The notes under the pieces were generated by a model that did no database searches, was not told the DNA's origin, and worked only from the letters and a program-made list of their open reading frames with translations. This document shows positions 21,640 through 32,359 of a stretch of DNA of 64,000 nucleotides, piece by piece. The stretch spans positions 1,450,777-1,514,776 of the forward strand of contig CM042181.1 in assembly GCA_023376005.1 (NCBI GenBank), read 5' to 3'. The DNA comes from Doryteuthis pealeii. Taxonomy: Eukaryota; Mollusca; Cephalopoda; Myopsida; Loliginidae. Position numbers and translations under genes: made by a program. Position 1 is the stretch's first letter. Each line of letters begins with the position of its first letter.

Positions 21640-24025
21640 CTATTTCAGAATATCCTAGAATTAAATAGATCTGATTCATGTAAATTATGGATGAATTATT
21701 TAAAAATTTTCTTAATTACTATATACAGCTCATGATTGAATTGCATTTCTTGAAATTGAATATATGTGAAAAAAAAAATTAGTTTCAATAAATTGCCTAC
21801 TACTTATATCTATAAATATACTCTTACTGAGGTAGGACACATTCAAACTGTGTAGACCACATACTATAAGAGAATCAAAAAGGTTGGCCTCATACTATAA
21901 TAGCACTTAAGTATGTGGCCTATGAAATCATGCCTCTCTTATAGTATGTGGCCTACCATAAAAAAAACATATGAGGTTATAATATTAACGGCTAACCCTG
22001 ACCCTATTTTAAAATATTTTTGAATTAAATAGAACTCATGTAAATTATGGATAAATTCTTTTTTAATTATTCTTAATTACTATATATAGCTTATGAGTGA
22101 ATTGCATTTCTTGAATTTGAATATATGGGAAAAATAATTAGTTACAATAAATTGCCTACTACTTATATCTATTAATATACTCTCACTGAGGTAGGACACA
22201 TTCAAACCGGGTAGGCCACATACTATAACGGCACCCAAAGAACTTCATCAAAATGCTTATGATGCTCAACTTTCGGAAAATAAACTTAATATTCTATGAT
22301 ATTAGCCATTCATTCTTTGAAAAAGAAAAATACATCTAGGACACATACAAACCAGGTAGGCCACATACTATATACAGCTTATGACTGAATTGCATTTCTT
22401 GAAATTGAATATATGTGAAAAATAATTAGTTACAATAAATTGCCTACTACTTATATCTATAAATATACTCTTACTGAGGTAGGACACATTCAGACCGGGT
22501 AGGCCACTTGAATAAACAATATATATCACAATGTTTAAAATAATCTCGACTTGAATCTGTATCAGGTATTTTGGTACCATTATAGGAGGTGGCTTACCTT
22601 TTGAATGTGGCCTACGAAATCATGTATTTCTTATAGTATGTAACCTATCATTAAACGCATATTAAAACGTTATAATATCTTCTAAACAACCCTTTTTCAA
22701 AATTTTAGAATTAAATAGATCTGATTCATGTAAATTATGGATAAATTCTTTTTAATTTTTCTTAATTACTATATACAGCTTATGACTGAATTGCATTTCT
22801 TGAAATTAGATATATGTGAAAAATAATTAGTTTCAATTAATTGACTACTACTTACATCTATTAATATACACTTACTGAGGTAGGACACATTCAAACCAGG
22901 TAGGCCACATACTATAACAGAATCAAAAGGGTAGGCCACATAATATATACAGCCTATGACTAATTGCATTTCTTGAATTTGAATATATAAAAATAAGTTT
23001 CAATAAATTGCCTACTACTTATATCTATAAATATACACTTACTGAGGTAGGACGCATTCAAACCAGGTAGGCCACATACTATAACAGAATAAAAAAGGGG
23101 CTAAACTATCTCCTAAACCTAACCCTTTTTCAGAATATTTTAGAACTGATTCATATAAGTTATGGATAAATTCTTTTTTAATTTTTCTTAATTACTTTAT
23201 ACAGCTTATGACTAAATTGCATTTCTTGGAATTGAATATATGTGAAAAATAATTAGTTTCAATAAATCGCCTACTACTTTTATCTATTAATATACGCTTA
23301 TTGAGGTAGGACACATTCAAACCGGATAGGCCACATACTATAACGGCACCCGTGATTTCATTGTTTAAAATTATTAAGGCTTTTGAATTCGGCCTTCCTT
23401 AGTAGTTAAGCACTGTAATCTCAATATATTATTGGAGCAATCAGAGAGCATCCTTATAGTATACCCTCCTTAGATGCTAAACTTTCACTACTTCTACCAT
23501 CTGGTTGGCCTCTGTACCCAATAAGAAGAGCTAACCATCTTTTTTAGTTATTCTTAATTACTATATACAGCTTATTACTGAATTGCATTTCTTGAAATTG
23601 AATATATGTGAAAAATAATTAGTTACAATAAATTGCCTACTACTTATATCTATAAATATACTCTTACTGAGGTAGGGCACATTCAAACTGGGTAGGCCAC
23701 ATACTATAACGGCACCCGTTTCACTGTAAGCTCAATATATTTTTGGAGCAATCAGATAGCATCCTTATAGTATACCCTCCTTAGATGCTAAACTTACACC
23801 ACTTCTACCATCTGGTTGGCCTCTGTACTTAATAAGCGTTAAACATTTTTTTTAAAAACTATTCTTAATTACTATATACAACTTATGACTGAATTGCATT
23901 TCTTGAAATTGAATATATGTGAAAAATAATTAGATTCAATAAATTACCTACTACTTATATCTATTAATATTATTGAGGTAGGACTCATTCAAAGCGGGTA
24001 GGCCACATATTCTAACGGCACGTCA
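21640..24025. repeat. Array of an approximately 300-bp repeat in copy A intron 1
   Basis: At least eight partial copies carry the same words in order: TTCTTAATTACTATATA, CATTTCTTGAAATTGAATA, ATTGCCTACTACTTATATCT, GAGGTAGGACACATTC and GTAGGCCACATACTATAA. The copies are head-to-tail but irregular, with unrelated inserts (for example about 22240-22340 and 23350-23530). The GGCCACATACTATAA word recurs at most unit ends. No coding potential; the family was not recognised. Confidence 0.85.
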
Positions 24026-24092
24026 TTTTGTTTGTAAATGTTTAATATCTATACTTAGATGAAAGAGGAAAAAAAATTCGAAAGTAACTCAC

Positions 24093-24102
24093 CTTCAGCC
24101 AT
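24093..24102 (-). CDS. FEM1-like copy A, 10-nt first coding exon
   Basis: The minus strand reads ATGGCTGAAG followed by the donor GTGAGT. The exon ends in phase 1 with G, and the long exon at 15395 begins CA, so splicing gives Ala. Identical exons precede copies B and C. The 8.7-kb intron is filled by transposons. The match between donor phase and acceptor phase, seen three times, is the main support. Confidence 0.75.
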
Positions 24103-24350
24103 TTTATATCGTTTGCCCTTTTTCGTGTTTAATATACAACTTTTCTCTCTACACTAAAACCAAGCATTTAAAAACTGTAAGTCTTCTATATTTAGATAGA
24201 CACTTCAAATTATGAATACATAAAAGGTAAAATAAAAACTGCATATACTGTAGCGTAAACTATACTGTTTAAAAGCCTGGAATGCAGCAACAATAACATT
24301 GAAAACTAATACGTTGCCAGCACGGAACACCTATGTTTCCGTTGCTAAAT
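24103..24350 (-). promoter_or_regulatory. Conserved 5' flank (promoter/5' UTR block) of copy A
   Basis: About 250 bp upstream of the ATG is alignable with the flanks of copies B (40286-40550) and C (54848-55110): TATAAA directly before ATG, GTATATTAAAC-like, GGTTTTA, a GTTTACGCTA element and GGAAACATAGG. Such conservation across repeat-rich intergenic DNA suggests regulatory or UTR function, but it could also reflect recent duplication. Confidence 0.6.
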
Positions 24351-24419
24351 CTTAAAAATATACACCTACATAAGAATTACTGTTTAAAATAAATATACAG
24401 TTTACTTATATAGGCTTAT

Positions 24420-24575
24420 ATTATTTTAATAAAAAAGAAAAGCATTGGGTGTGACCAAAAACAAGTTAGGATTTCCATCATCCGGGTTTTTGCTTACAGG
24501 TCATAGTTTGAAAACTACAGCCCGTTGCTATCGCAAGTTCGATCCTTATTGGCGGCTGTTCAATTCAGATTATAT
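24420..24575 (+). repeat. T1 dispersed repeat
   Basis: T1 is a roughly 150-bp family with words GCATTGGGTGTGACC, AAGTTAGG, CGCAAGTTCGATCCTTA and GGCGGCTGTTCAA. GTTCGATCC resembles a pol III B box but no convincing A box was found. It recurs next to nearly every promoter block (40665, 42030, 42720, 55135, 57390). Confidence 0.7.
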
Positions 24576-24711
24576 TCTTTTTCTTTCACCTTACTTTATT
24601 TCTCAGAAATATCATGATAACCCTTTCCTAATTTGGTTTTGGTTAGAATTATTTTTATTATCTTAAAAAGAAAAATTGATAATCAAATTGAGTTTTTTGG
24701 TTTTTCTTAAT

Positions 24712-25281
24712 GGCTTGGTTTGTTTTAGGGCATATCAACCTTAGTGGGTCATTTAATACCGAAATTTTGAAATAAATCAATTCTTAATGGATAATACAAT
24801 TTTTTATAGATACATATTTCTATTTAACCCATAGATGGGACCCTAACAGGTACTACCACTCCGGGTCAGAGTGGACCAGGGAGCAATGGTGATGAAGGGG
24901 TGCTCCACATTCCCCAAACCTCCAAAACTGGAACCTCACCATCAGATAGAGTTTAACGTCATTCCCAGGACATGTAGACCCGCAGCCACCGCCTTCTAGT
25001 ACCTATATGATAAGAAGGGCAATAGGGTTGGGAAAATCATATAGGTGCTAGGGCTAGACGTGACCAGCCGATTGATCCAAGGGGGTCTCTCCGACCGCCC
25101 GTCTAGCCCAAGATAGGGCCAAAGTGGAGTATTGCAAGTCATGAACTGCTCATCCACCTGGGCTCTATCTTTAAGCATCACGGGTCGCCACCCACGGCCA
25201 ACAGGTGGCCCCATAGGGGGAGTCTTACCCCTCTGCAGAGGTGCAGTCGGTGCATTCTAACGCCCCGGCCGACAGGGCGGT
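24712..25281 (-). mobile_element. R1 repeat, near complete
   Basis: Tail at left (reverse complement of TTGATATGCC-like near 24728-24742), head GCCGACAGGGCGG at right. About 30 bp are missing in the middle near 25015. Confidence 0.85.
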
Positions 25282-25399
25282 GAGTCTTTTGGGTTGAACT
25301 ATCATTGTGTTTTTTCTCATTATTATTATTATTAATTGTAAAATACTTTTTACCAATAATACATAATATTTTTTGGTGTTGGTCCACTCCAGGTTGGTG

Positions 25400-25900
25400 G
25401 CTGGTATGATTGGTAGATTTTAACGACATGACAACTGGTATTGGAGTATTTTATGAGTTTTATATAAACATTGTTTTTGACTAGATGTAAAAATGACATG
25501 TTAAAAATATATGTGGTTTTCTTTCATAGGCTTTTATTATTTCAATTTAAAAGGACAGCATTGGGTGTAACCGAGACATGTTAGGAGTTTCGTAATCCGG
25601 ATTGCTACTTACGGGTCATAGTTTGAAAATATCACTTCCACGATATCGCAAGTTCGATCCTTATTGGATGCTGTTCAATCCAGATTATATTTTTTTTTAA
25701 ATAAAACATTGTTAATCCATCTAATCCTTTTAAGATGAGCTATTGTTTTTCTTATTTTTAATGTATGTGTGACCAAAAAAGTCATCCAGTTTCTCGCTTG
25801 CAGGGCATGGTTTGAAAACTACAGTCCATTGCGATAGCAAGTTCGATCCTTATTGGCGGCTGTTCAATGTAGATTATATTCTTTTCGCTCACCTTATATA
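25400..25900 (+). repeat. T1 repeats, two copies, plus a second tail type
   Basis: T1 copies lie at about 25545-25690 and 25755-25890, each with GCAAGTTCGATCCTTATTGG. Left of them (25400-25440) is TTGGTAGATTTTAACG, a tail-like word also present at 41908-41935, next to another T1. Confidence 0.7.
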
Positions 25901-25984
25901 TATTCTCCCTGATATATCATGATACTCACTTCTTTATTTGTTCTGGGTTATAATGAGTTTTAGTGTTTAAAAAAGAAAAATAAT

Positions 25985-26253
25985 AATCCGGACCATATAA
26001 CCTTAAGGCACCGCTTTTGCGATTTCGATTCGTGGGGACATTTTTTCCATTTACACCGTCAAAATCCGTTTAACTGTTAAAAAATTATTTTTCGAGTTTT
26101 TTTTTAATTATAAAACTAACCCCTAACCCTAATGCGTAACACTAACCCTAACCCCTAACCCTAACCCCTAACAAACAACCGGATTTTTACGGTGTAAATG
26201 AGAAAAGTGTCCCCACGAGTCGAAATCACAAAAGGGGTGCCTTAAGGTCATCT
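25985..26253. mobile_element. Foldback MITE (FB1) with telomere-like (CCCTAA)n core
   Basis: Arms of about 80 bp are inverted (left words CCTTAAGGCACC, GATTCGTGGGGACA, TTTACACCGT; right the reverse complements). The centre at 26109-26172 is CTAACCCTAACCC-rich. The right end is cut by a Helitron at 26254. A second complete copy lies at 54138-54350. Confidence 0.8.
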
Positions 26254-26667
26254 TCTATTAATAATGGAGATTCGCTTCCGGTTTTTGTCTGTAACAAAAA
26301 TTACGTCACTGCTTACGTCACATTACCCAACACATAATCCAACGTCATAACATAGAATAGATATACTCCAAATGTGAGAATGCAACGTTAGACAATCCTC
26401 ATTGTTTCAATAAATAGATGCCCGGTGTTATATATTTATATATAGATTGTTTTATTCTAATATAATATTTAAAGTTATCGGAACTGTTTCCATTTCAAAT
26501 GGTCTTTCTTTATTTCATTTTTTTTTACTCATTTAATGAATTTGACGATTTTATATACTTATGGTACACACTCTATGACATTGAATTTTCAGCTCCCATC
26601 CCCTCAGGCAATATCTTTCAAACAATGATGTTTACATCACCCGGAGGGTGTCTTTTTATTTTGCTAG
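26254..26667 (+). mobile_element. Helitron Hel-2, non-autonomous
   Basis: It starts TCTATTAATAATGGAGATTC and ends with hairpin CACCCGGAGGGTG, a short T-rich spacer and CTAG. It is a distinct, shorter family from Hel-1, with related ends. Confidence 0.85.
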
Positions 26668-27052
26668 TATTAATAATGGAGATTTGCTTCCAGTTTTTGT
26701 CTGTAACAAAATTTACCTCACTGCTTACGTCACATTACCCAAAATCGTCGTAACATAGAATAAATACACTCAAAGTTTGAATATGCAACATTAAACAGTC
26801 CTCATTGTTTTTTTTAAACAAGTTTTAATAAATACATGACTGGTATTATATATCTATATATAGTTCGTTTTATTTTAATACATATTTAAAGTTTACATTT
26901 CAAATTATTTTTTAATCCTTTAATGAATTTTATGATTTTACTTACTTAGGGTAGAAACTCGCTGACATTGAATTTTTTACTCCCACCCCTCAGGCAATAT
27001 GTTTTAAAAATCTATTTTTACATCGCCCGGGGGCGTTTTTATTTTGTACTAG
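26668..27052 (+). mobile_element. Helitron Hel-2, tandem with the previous copy
   Basis: It begins TATTAATAATGGAG immediately after the preceding CTAG (the TC of the 5' end is missing) and ends with hairpin CGCCCGGGGGCG and CTAG. The two copies are head to tail. Confidence 0.85.
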
Positions 27053-27233
27053 TATCTGTATGTCTGTTATAAATGTTTCTCCATGTGCTGTTATATGTAA
27101 AGTCTATTGTTATATTTAATACCACTTAGTCGGAGTTGTTTCTTCAACCAACAATTAATTGATATTATACCTTTGAATCCAACCATAGTTATAACACCCA
27201 CCAATACGAAAAACTATTTAAAGGAGTTGTTAT
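27053..27233. other. Unclassified spacer
   Basis: No feature recognised. Confidence 0.4.
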
Positions 27234-27450
27234 GGTTTAGTTTGTTTTGTTTTACGGCATACCAACCTCAATGGGTCATTTAATGCCAATAAAGTTTTGA
27301 AATAAATTCATTCTTAATGGATAATCAATTTTGTTTATAAACTCATGTTTTTTCTATTTAACCCATAGATGGGACCCTAACAGGTACTACCACTCCGGGT
27401 CAGAGTGGACCAGGGAGCAATGGGGATGAAGGGGTGCTACACATTTCCCA
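27234..27450 (-). mobile_element. R1 repeat, truncated
   Basis: It has the tail and about 215 bp of body and stops after ACATTTCCCA, where unrelated sequence shared with 21440-21495 begins. Confidence 0.8.
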
Positions 27451-27510
27451 GAATTTTGTAAATATTGATCTATCTATAACTAATCAATTATTTATACATT
27501 GAACTATCCT

Positions 27511-28101
27511 AGTTTGGTTTGGTTTGGTTTACGGCATATCAACCTCAGTGGGTCATTCAATGCCGACAAATTTTGAAATAAACGCATTCTTGATGGATAA
27601 TCAGATTTTGTTTATAAACTCATGTTTTTCTATTTAACCTGTAACAGGTATTACCACTCCGGGTCAGAGTGGATCAGGGAGCAATGGGGATGAAGGAGTG
27701 CTCCACATTCACCAAACCTCCAGAACTGGAATCTCACCATCAGATAGAGTTTAACGTCATTCCCAGGACATGTAGACCCTCAACCACCGCCTGCTAGCAC
27801 CCATATGATAAAAAGGGGTTGGGGGTTGCCATAAGGGCAATAGGGTTGGGGCAATCATATGGGTGCTAGGGCTTGACGTGACCAGCCGATTGATCGGAGG
27901 GGCCTCTCTAACCGCCCGTCTAGCCTAAGTAAGGACATAATTGCAGTGTTGCAAGTCCTGGACTGGTCATCCACCATAATTCCGTTCTTAAACATCACTA
28001 GTCGCAACCCATGGCCAACAGGTGGTTTCCTTAGGGGTGGGGGTCTTACCCCTCTGTAAAGGCGCAATCTGCGTATTCTACAACCCCAGTCGACCGAGCA
28101 G
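27511..28101 (-). mobile_element. R1 repeat, near complete
   Basis: Tail at left, head at right (GTCGACCGAGCAG variant). The head is more diverged than in other copies. Confidence 0.85.
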
Positions 28102-28625
28102 ATTCTTGTTAGGTCCTCTAGATTCCATTCAATGTTTACTCAGAGCTTGTAGATGCATTTTTTCTGGTCGATCAACACTAGTGTGTCCATGTGAACGTCA
28201 CTTATGAGCTCGTCCTCGTTTCTCTAATAGTGTCTTTTTCATCTAATTTCAATTGTTTCGATGATGTAAGGTAAATGTCCATACATCTGTTGCTCTGTTG
28301 AGTAATGCTTCCAGGATATGTTCGACCAACACAAATCTGACCATGTGAACGAAAACGTCACTTATGAGTTCGTCCTTGTTTCTTCAGTAGTGTCTTTTTC
28401 TGCCTTACTTGTGTGGTTTCTGTGATGTAAGATAAGTATCTTTACATTTGTTGCTTTGTAAGGTCATGCTTCTGGGATATGTTTGACCAACATTGGTATG
28501 ACCAAATGAAAGAGAACATCACTTATGAGTTCGTCCCTGTTTCTAAAGTACAGCCCTTTTCGTCTTACTTGTATGGTTTCTGTGATGTAAGGTAATAGCT
28601 CGTACATTTATTGCTTTGAGAAGAA
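28102..28625 (-). repeat. Tandem repeat (about 165 bp, 3 units) derived from an RTE C-terminus
   Basis: Three units carry the words GTCACTTATGAG, TTCGTCC, TTTCT and GTAGTGTC in order. On the minus strand these match the RTE-like element near its C-terminal segment (compare AACATCACTTATGAG in the reverse complement of about 12690-12725). Later units drift, and the surrounding 60 bp (TGATGTAAGGTAA) are unrelated to the RTE. Confidence 0.7.
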
Positions 28626-28851
28626 AAAATGGAAGTGAATCCGACAGTATGTAATATCATGAAAAATTGAAAAAACACTAGTTCACAAACGAGTATTATT
28701 TATTTTACCTACGCTGCAGTGTTTCGATCTATTTCTATTGATCTTCGTCAGGTCTATCATTAGTTTGAGGGAAAATAAATGTATCACAAAAAATAAGAAA
28801 TCTGCGAGACTCTTTTTGCTTTGACGGTCAGTCTATTTAAAAATTGTAACA
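28626..28851 (-). mobile_element. Repeat fragment with hammerhead-like core (CTGACGA/GAAAC)
   Basis: The minus strand at 28722-28751 reads CTGACGA, A, GATC, a 10-base loop, GATC, GAAAC. The layout matches the motifs in the S2 family and in the 56.3-56.7-kb foldback. The host element was not delimited. Confidence 0.5.
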
Positions 28852-29104
28852 AATCGAAAAATAGAACAACTGAAACTTACTCTTCCTTCCCTCCCGTCTT
28901 TCATTGCTAAATTTTCCTAATTTAACTATTTAGTTAACATAGGAAGTAAATAATACAGTTACAATTATTTACTCTTGTTAATGGATTTCTATTCAGGTTT
29001 ATCTAAGAGATTTTGGTTTATATTCATTAAGATAAAACCAAACAATTAGAAATCAATAATACTAATAATGTTTATTAAAATCGAATTCTTAATATCTAAA
29101 TGCA

Positions 29105-29563
29105 AGTATTATCTGCGTTATTCGGACTATTGTCCTCATCTTTATTATTATTTGTACAACGTTTTGGCCGGTATACCCTCCAGCCTTCTTCAGGTATTTC
29201 TTGTCGGACTCGGGAACCTTCTTTTCGAACTCGGGAACTTTCTTGTCGTAATCGGGAGCCATCACGGAACTTTGAACCTAACCCTTTATTCAGTCCAGGG
29301 GGTTATCCTGTTCTTATTCCACTAACCATATCTGGGGTAGGAATTGTGTTAATTATCATTCTATGTCACTGCCCCTACTCAGGATTGAACCCGGAATCCA
29401 GAGATAACTGTCACTTCGAACTGTCTTAACCTAACTACCTTATCCACTAGGCCATGTGTTATGTTGTACACATACCAATAAAGATGAGGACAATAGTCCG
29501 AATAACGCAGATAATAATAATCATCAATTCTCATCTCAAACATTCAGAGAAATAATCAATATG
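29105..29563 (-). mobile_element. S2 element: tRNA head, hammerhead-like motif, inverted ends
   Basis: Flanks AATATCTAAATGCAAG and AATAATCAATATGCAAG look like a 16-bp target-site duplication. On the minus strand a tRNA-like head (A box TGGCCTAGTGGATAAGG near 29450, B box GGGTTCAATCC near 29388) is followed by body, a short GA-rich minisatellite (TTCGAAAAGAAGG words), then CTGAAGA-GGCT...GGCC-AAAACGTT at 29162-29193. GGACAATAGTCCGAATAA occurs inverted at both ends. The retroposition signature is clear; the relation to Penelope-like elements is inference. Confidence 0.7.
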
Positions 29564-29599
29564 CAAGTTAGCGTTCCTGTTAACACTGTAAACCGGGTT

Positions 29600-29650
<51 letters not shown>

Positions 29651-29715
29651 TGCATGTTAGTAGTATGTAGATATGGTCGACAGTGTTAATAATGTAGAAA
29701 ATCTTTTATTAATAA

Positions 29716-30120
29716 CACTGGTTTACAAAAAAATATTTTTTGTCTGAGGCAAGAATGGGAATAGGTGTTTGGGTTTTTTTTTTTTACTAATTTGGGTGTG
29801 CTGAATTTAAATTTATAAACAGTTTTGCTCTATCACCTCTAGTTTTCTGTCTTTTAAATAGTCTCCTTTTAGTATATACAGACTATATACGTGCTTATTT
29901 CAACAGTTGCAGCACCTTATTACAGATAAAACAGGATAGATAAAGAACATTGACGGAATAAATATACTTGGATGACACAATGTACACAAGTTATAGCACC
30001 GCAGATAATTAGAAATGTGTTTTCTTAGATGATCTGCTGACTGCTAGTGCACTACTGGCTAGTGTACTACTGGCTGTTGATTGAGACGTGTTGGCTACGC
30101 TTAACTGCCAAAATCCGTCT

Positions 30121-30171
<51 letters not shown>

Positions 30172-30595
30172 GCTATCACTTACATTTATTGCATAATAAC
30201 TAAAAAAGAAGGCATAAGTCACACAATATTAGAAATTAACCCTGAATTCATATACGCCCTTATGTACAGTATGTGTACAAAATGTACAGTATGCATATCT
30301 AAAAAAAAACTAGAGGTGATGAGTAAAAACGGATTTCAAATCTGAATTCAACACCCCCAAATTAGGTTAAAACAGCTATTTTTGTGCTTGCCTCAATTTC
30401 TTTGCAAACCAGTGTTATTAAACAAGCAATGTCTAGAAATGCATTGGAAGTAATTTTACTACATAAATGCATTGGAAGTAATTTTACTACATAAATGCAA
30501 TGGAAGTAACCTCACCCTCAAAATGGAATTCAGCACCCCCATATTAGGTTAAACAGCTATTTTTGTACTTGCATCAATTTCTTTGTAAACCAGTG
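29716..30595. mobile_element. CACTA-like non-autonomous DNA transposon
   Basis: The insert begins CACTGGTTTACAAA and ends TTTGTAAACCAGTG, flanked by TAA on each side, and it interrupts a Helitron so the empty site is known. Terminal repeats starting CACTG with a 3-bp duplication fit the EnSpm/CACTA superfamily. Subterminal words are repeated inverted near 30395-30425, with three units of a 28-bp minisatellite (ATGCATTGGAAGTAATTTTA) and a (TA)n (30122-30168) inside. No transposase. Confidence 0.7.
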
Positions 30596-30721
30596 TAATT
30601 GAGGTTTAAATAAAATAAAATCATGGAGAATCTGACGTGAATAATTAAGGGAATTGCGAATTGTATATTAATATAGTTTCGGTTAGAGAGAAATAAACAC
30701 CCAATCTCTATTATAATAAGA

Positions 30722-31005
30722 TTCTTTTGTTTTTGCTTTTTTTTTTTTATTAAACCTTTTATTTTATTAAACCTTTTGACAAGTGATTCCTCAAATTGGT
30801 GATAATGCCAAAGTCCGAAGTGAAAGATCCAAGTGTCTTTTTGTCTTCTTGCTGGAGGTATGATTGAAAAAATGTATTTATAATTGAAGTTTAAATAAAA
30901 TAGAATCATGGAGAACGTGGCGTAAATAACTAAATTGAGTAGTAATATAGTTTCGGTTACAGAGAAACAAACACACAAGCTCCATTATAATATGATTAGA
31001 TAGGA
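30722..31005 (-). mobile_element. Repeat fragment plus a second Hel-1 5' end
   Basis: 30722-30875 contains TTTTGACAAGTGATTCCTCAAA and ATGCCAAAGTCCG, shared with 51760-51830. 30878-31000 is a Hel-1 5' end in minus orientation, ending near TCATATTATAATGG on the minus strand. Confidence 0.6.
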
Positions 31006-31265
31006 ATAACACTGGGGAACAATTTTTCGACATAATTTCTATTGTTACATAATCTATGCAGTTGCATAAGATTATTGTCAATCCCCTGTAATTCTGAGGG
31101 TGACCCTTTTCATATCATGGCCGGGTCCCTCCATGGAAAATTACAGAAGCCCGCCAAATATGTGAAGTCACGTGGGACCTTTTTGAGTCCCCAGTTTGCA
31201 GTTGAACGTCGGGCAGAGCGGTCGGCCATTTTATTCTCTGTCTAAACTGGAACTCACGCGCGCTA

Positions 31266-31616
31266 TGTTAGTTAGCAGATGTCTGGGTTGGGGATTTACC
31301 AAATAAAGTAACATCAAAGTAAATCGAAGTCTTGTGTTTATTATCTAAAAACCAGCAATAAAACAGGGCTTCTGATAACGAGAAATCCCTAACAGAAAAC
31401 CAGATCGAAGTCCCCAAGTCAACTCCAGACGCAAGATCTTAGAAGATGGCAGACCAAGTCAAGATAGATGATAGAAATACCAAAGACGATCAGAATACTA
31501 AAGACGGCCAAGAAATAGAATTAAAGAGAGGTATGCAACATTATAATTATTTAGTACCAGTGAAGAAGGCGCTATGCAACACTGTGGAGTTTGATTTTTC
31601 ATTTGATTTAGACCAA
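31266..31616 (+). other. Leader-like region with a 56-codon open frame
   Basis: TGTTAG at 31266 and CTAACA at 31389-31394 could be ends of a very short LTR-like block, and a 56-codon frame starts at 31446 (MADQVKIDDRNTKDDQNTKD, ending at 31616). GAGAG followed by GTATGC at about 31530 could instead be a splice donor. I could not identify the product. It might be the start of a retroelement gag or of a host gene. Upstream 31090-31260 is GC-richer than its surroundings. Confidence 0.3.
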
Positions 31617-31644
31617 TAATGGTATTCTGATTTCAATACTGCAG

Positions 31645-31866
31645 TCAGTATTCTATCAAGTCAAGTTTTTTTTCCAATTCAAACGCTGCTTCCTCTTTTA
31701 GCTGCATCTCCGGAACGAGCACATGGGTTAGCCTACTGTCTACCCCTTTCTCTGTGGGGCTACGCCCCCCTCTTAGTAAGTGATCTCTATGTACGGACGC
31801 TCTAGTCCTTTTATGTATGTATGTATGTTTATGTACACTATCTTGTAATTTATGTATCGTTTCCAT
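31645..31866 (-). other. Unidentified 73-codon open frame
   Basis: A charged, Lys/Glu-rich C-terminal half (EMQLKEEAAFELEKKLD) follows a basic N-terminal half. No domain recognised and no splice or promoter context; it may be chance or part of a decayed element. Confidence 0.2.
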
Positions 31867-31937
31867 GTGCTGTTATCTATATAAAATGTTTTGTCTCACA
31901 AACGTGTCGGAGTTCATGTTTCAACTAGTTATGACTT

Positions 31938-32345
31938 TGTACTCGTAAATTCCTACCATAAAATGCCCAAGCCTAATTTTATGGCAGGAATTTACGAGTA
32001 AAAAGTTGAATATTATATTGTTTCTTTTCTTTTTGGCTTTGGTACTCTTAAAATAAAAGCGTCAGATTTTAATCATCGTCGACGAAAAAACAAAATTACG
32101 GTCATAAAAGGAGGATCCAGTTTATGCCTAAATTGTAAACGAGCCCCCACTTTAAAACTAAACATTCTCACAAAATAAAAACTTTTAGAATATGCACACT
32201 GAAATGAATATTAAAATAAATAAATAAAATATATTTTGTATTGTAACATAACGGATGCAAGAAAAATAAAACATTTATTGCAAAAAATACGGACATAAAA
32301 TGGGGGTTCAGTTTATTTTATGGTAGGAGTTTACGAGCAAATAGT
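31938..32345. mobile_element. MITE-like element with TTTTATGGTAGGAATTTACGAG ends
   Basis: ACTCGTAAATTCCTACCATA (31945 region) and its inverse (31974-32000) form a hairpin, and the same end recurs at about 32318-32340. A scrap is also near 14497-14515. The interior is AT-rich and non-coding. Confidence 0.55.
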
Positions 32346-32359
32346 CCTTTATTACCCAA

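Larger units (their letters stand above)
28852..30721 (-). mobile_element. Helitron Hel-1 split by two later insertions
   Basis: Hel-1 sequence appears in minus orientation in four blocks (about 28852-29104, 29564-29596, 29646-29715 and 30599-30721), in the right order. It ends at the 5' terminus (reverse complement of TCTTATTATAAT) at 30721. An S2 element (29105-29563) and a CACTA-like element (29716-30595) interrupt it, and a (TA)n has expanded at 29605-29645. Confidence 0.8.

Noticed and set aside
26109..26172. Chromosome end (telomere)
   Set aside because: The CCCTAA repeats are only about 60 bp and lie in the loop of a foldback MITE found twice.
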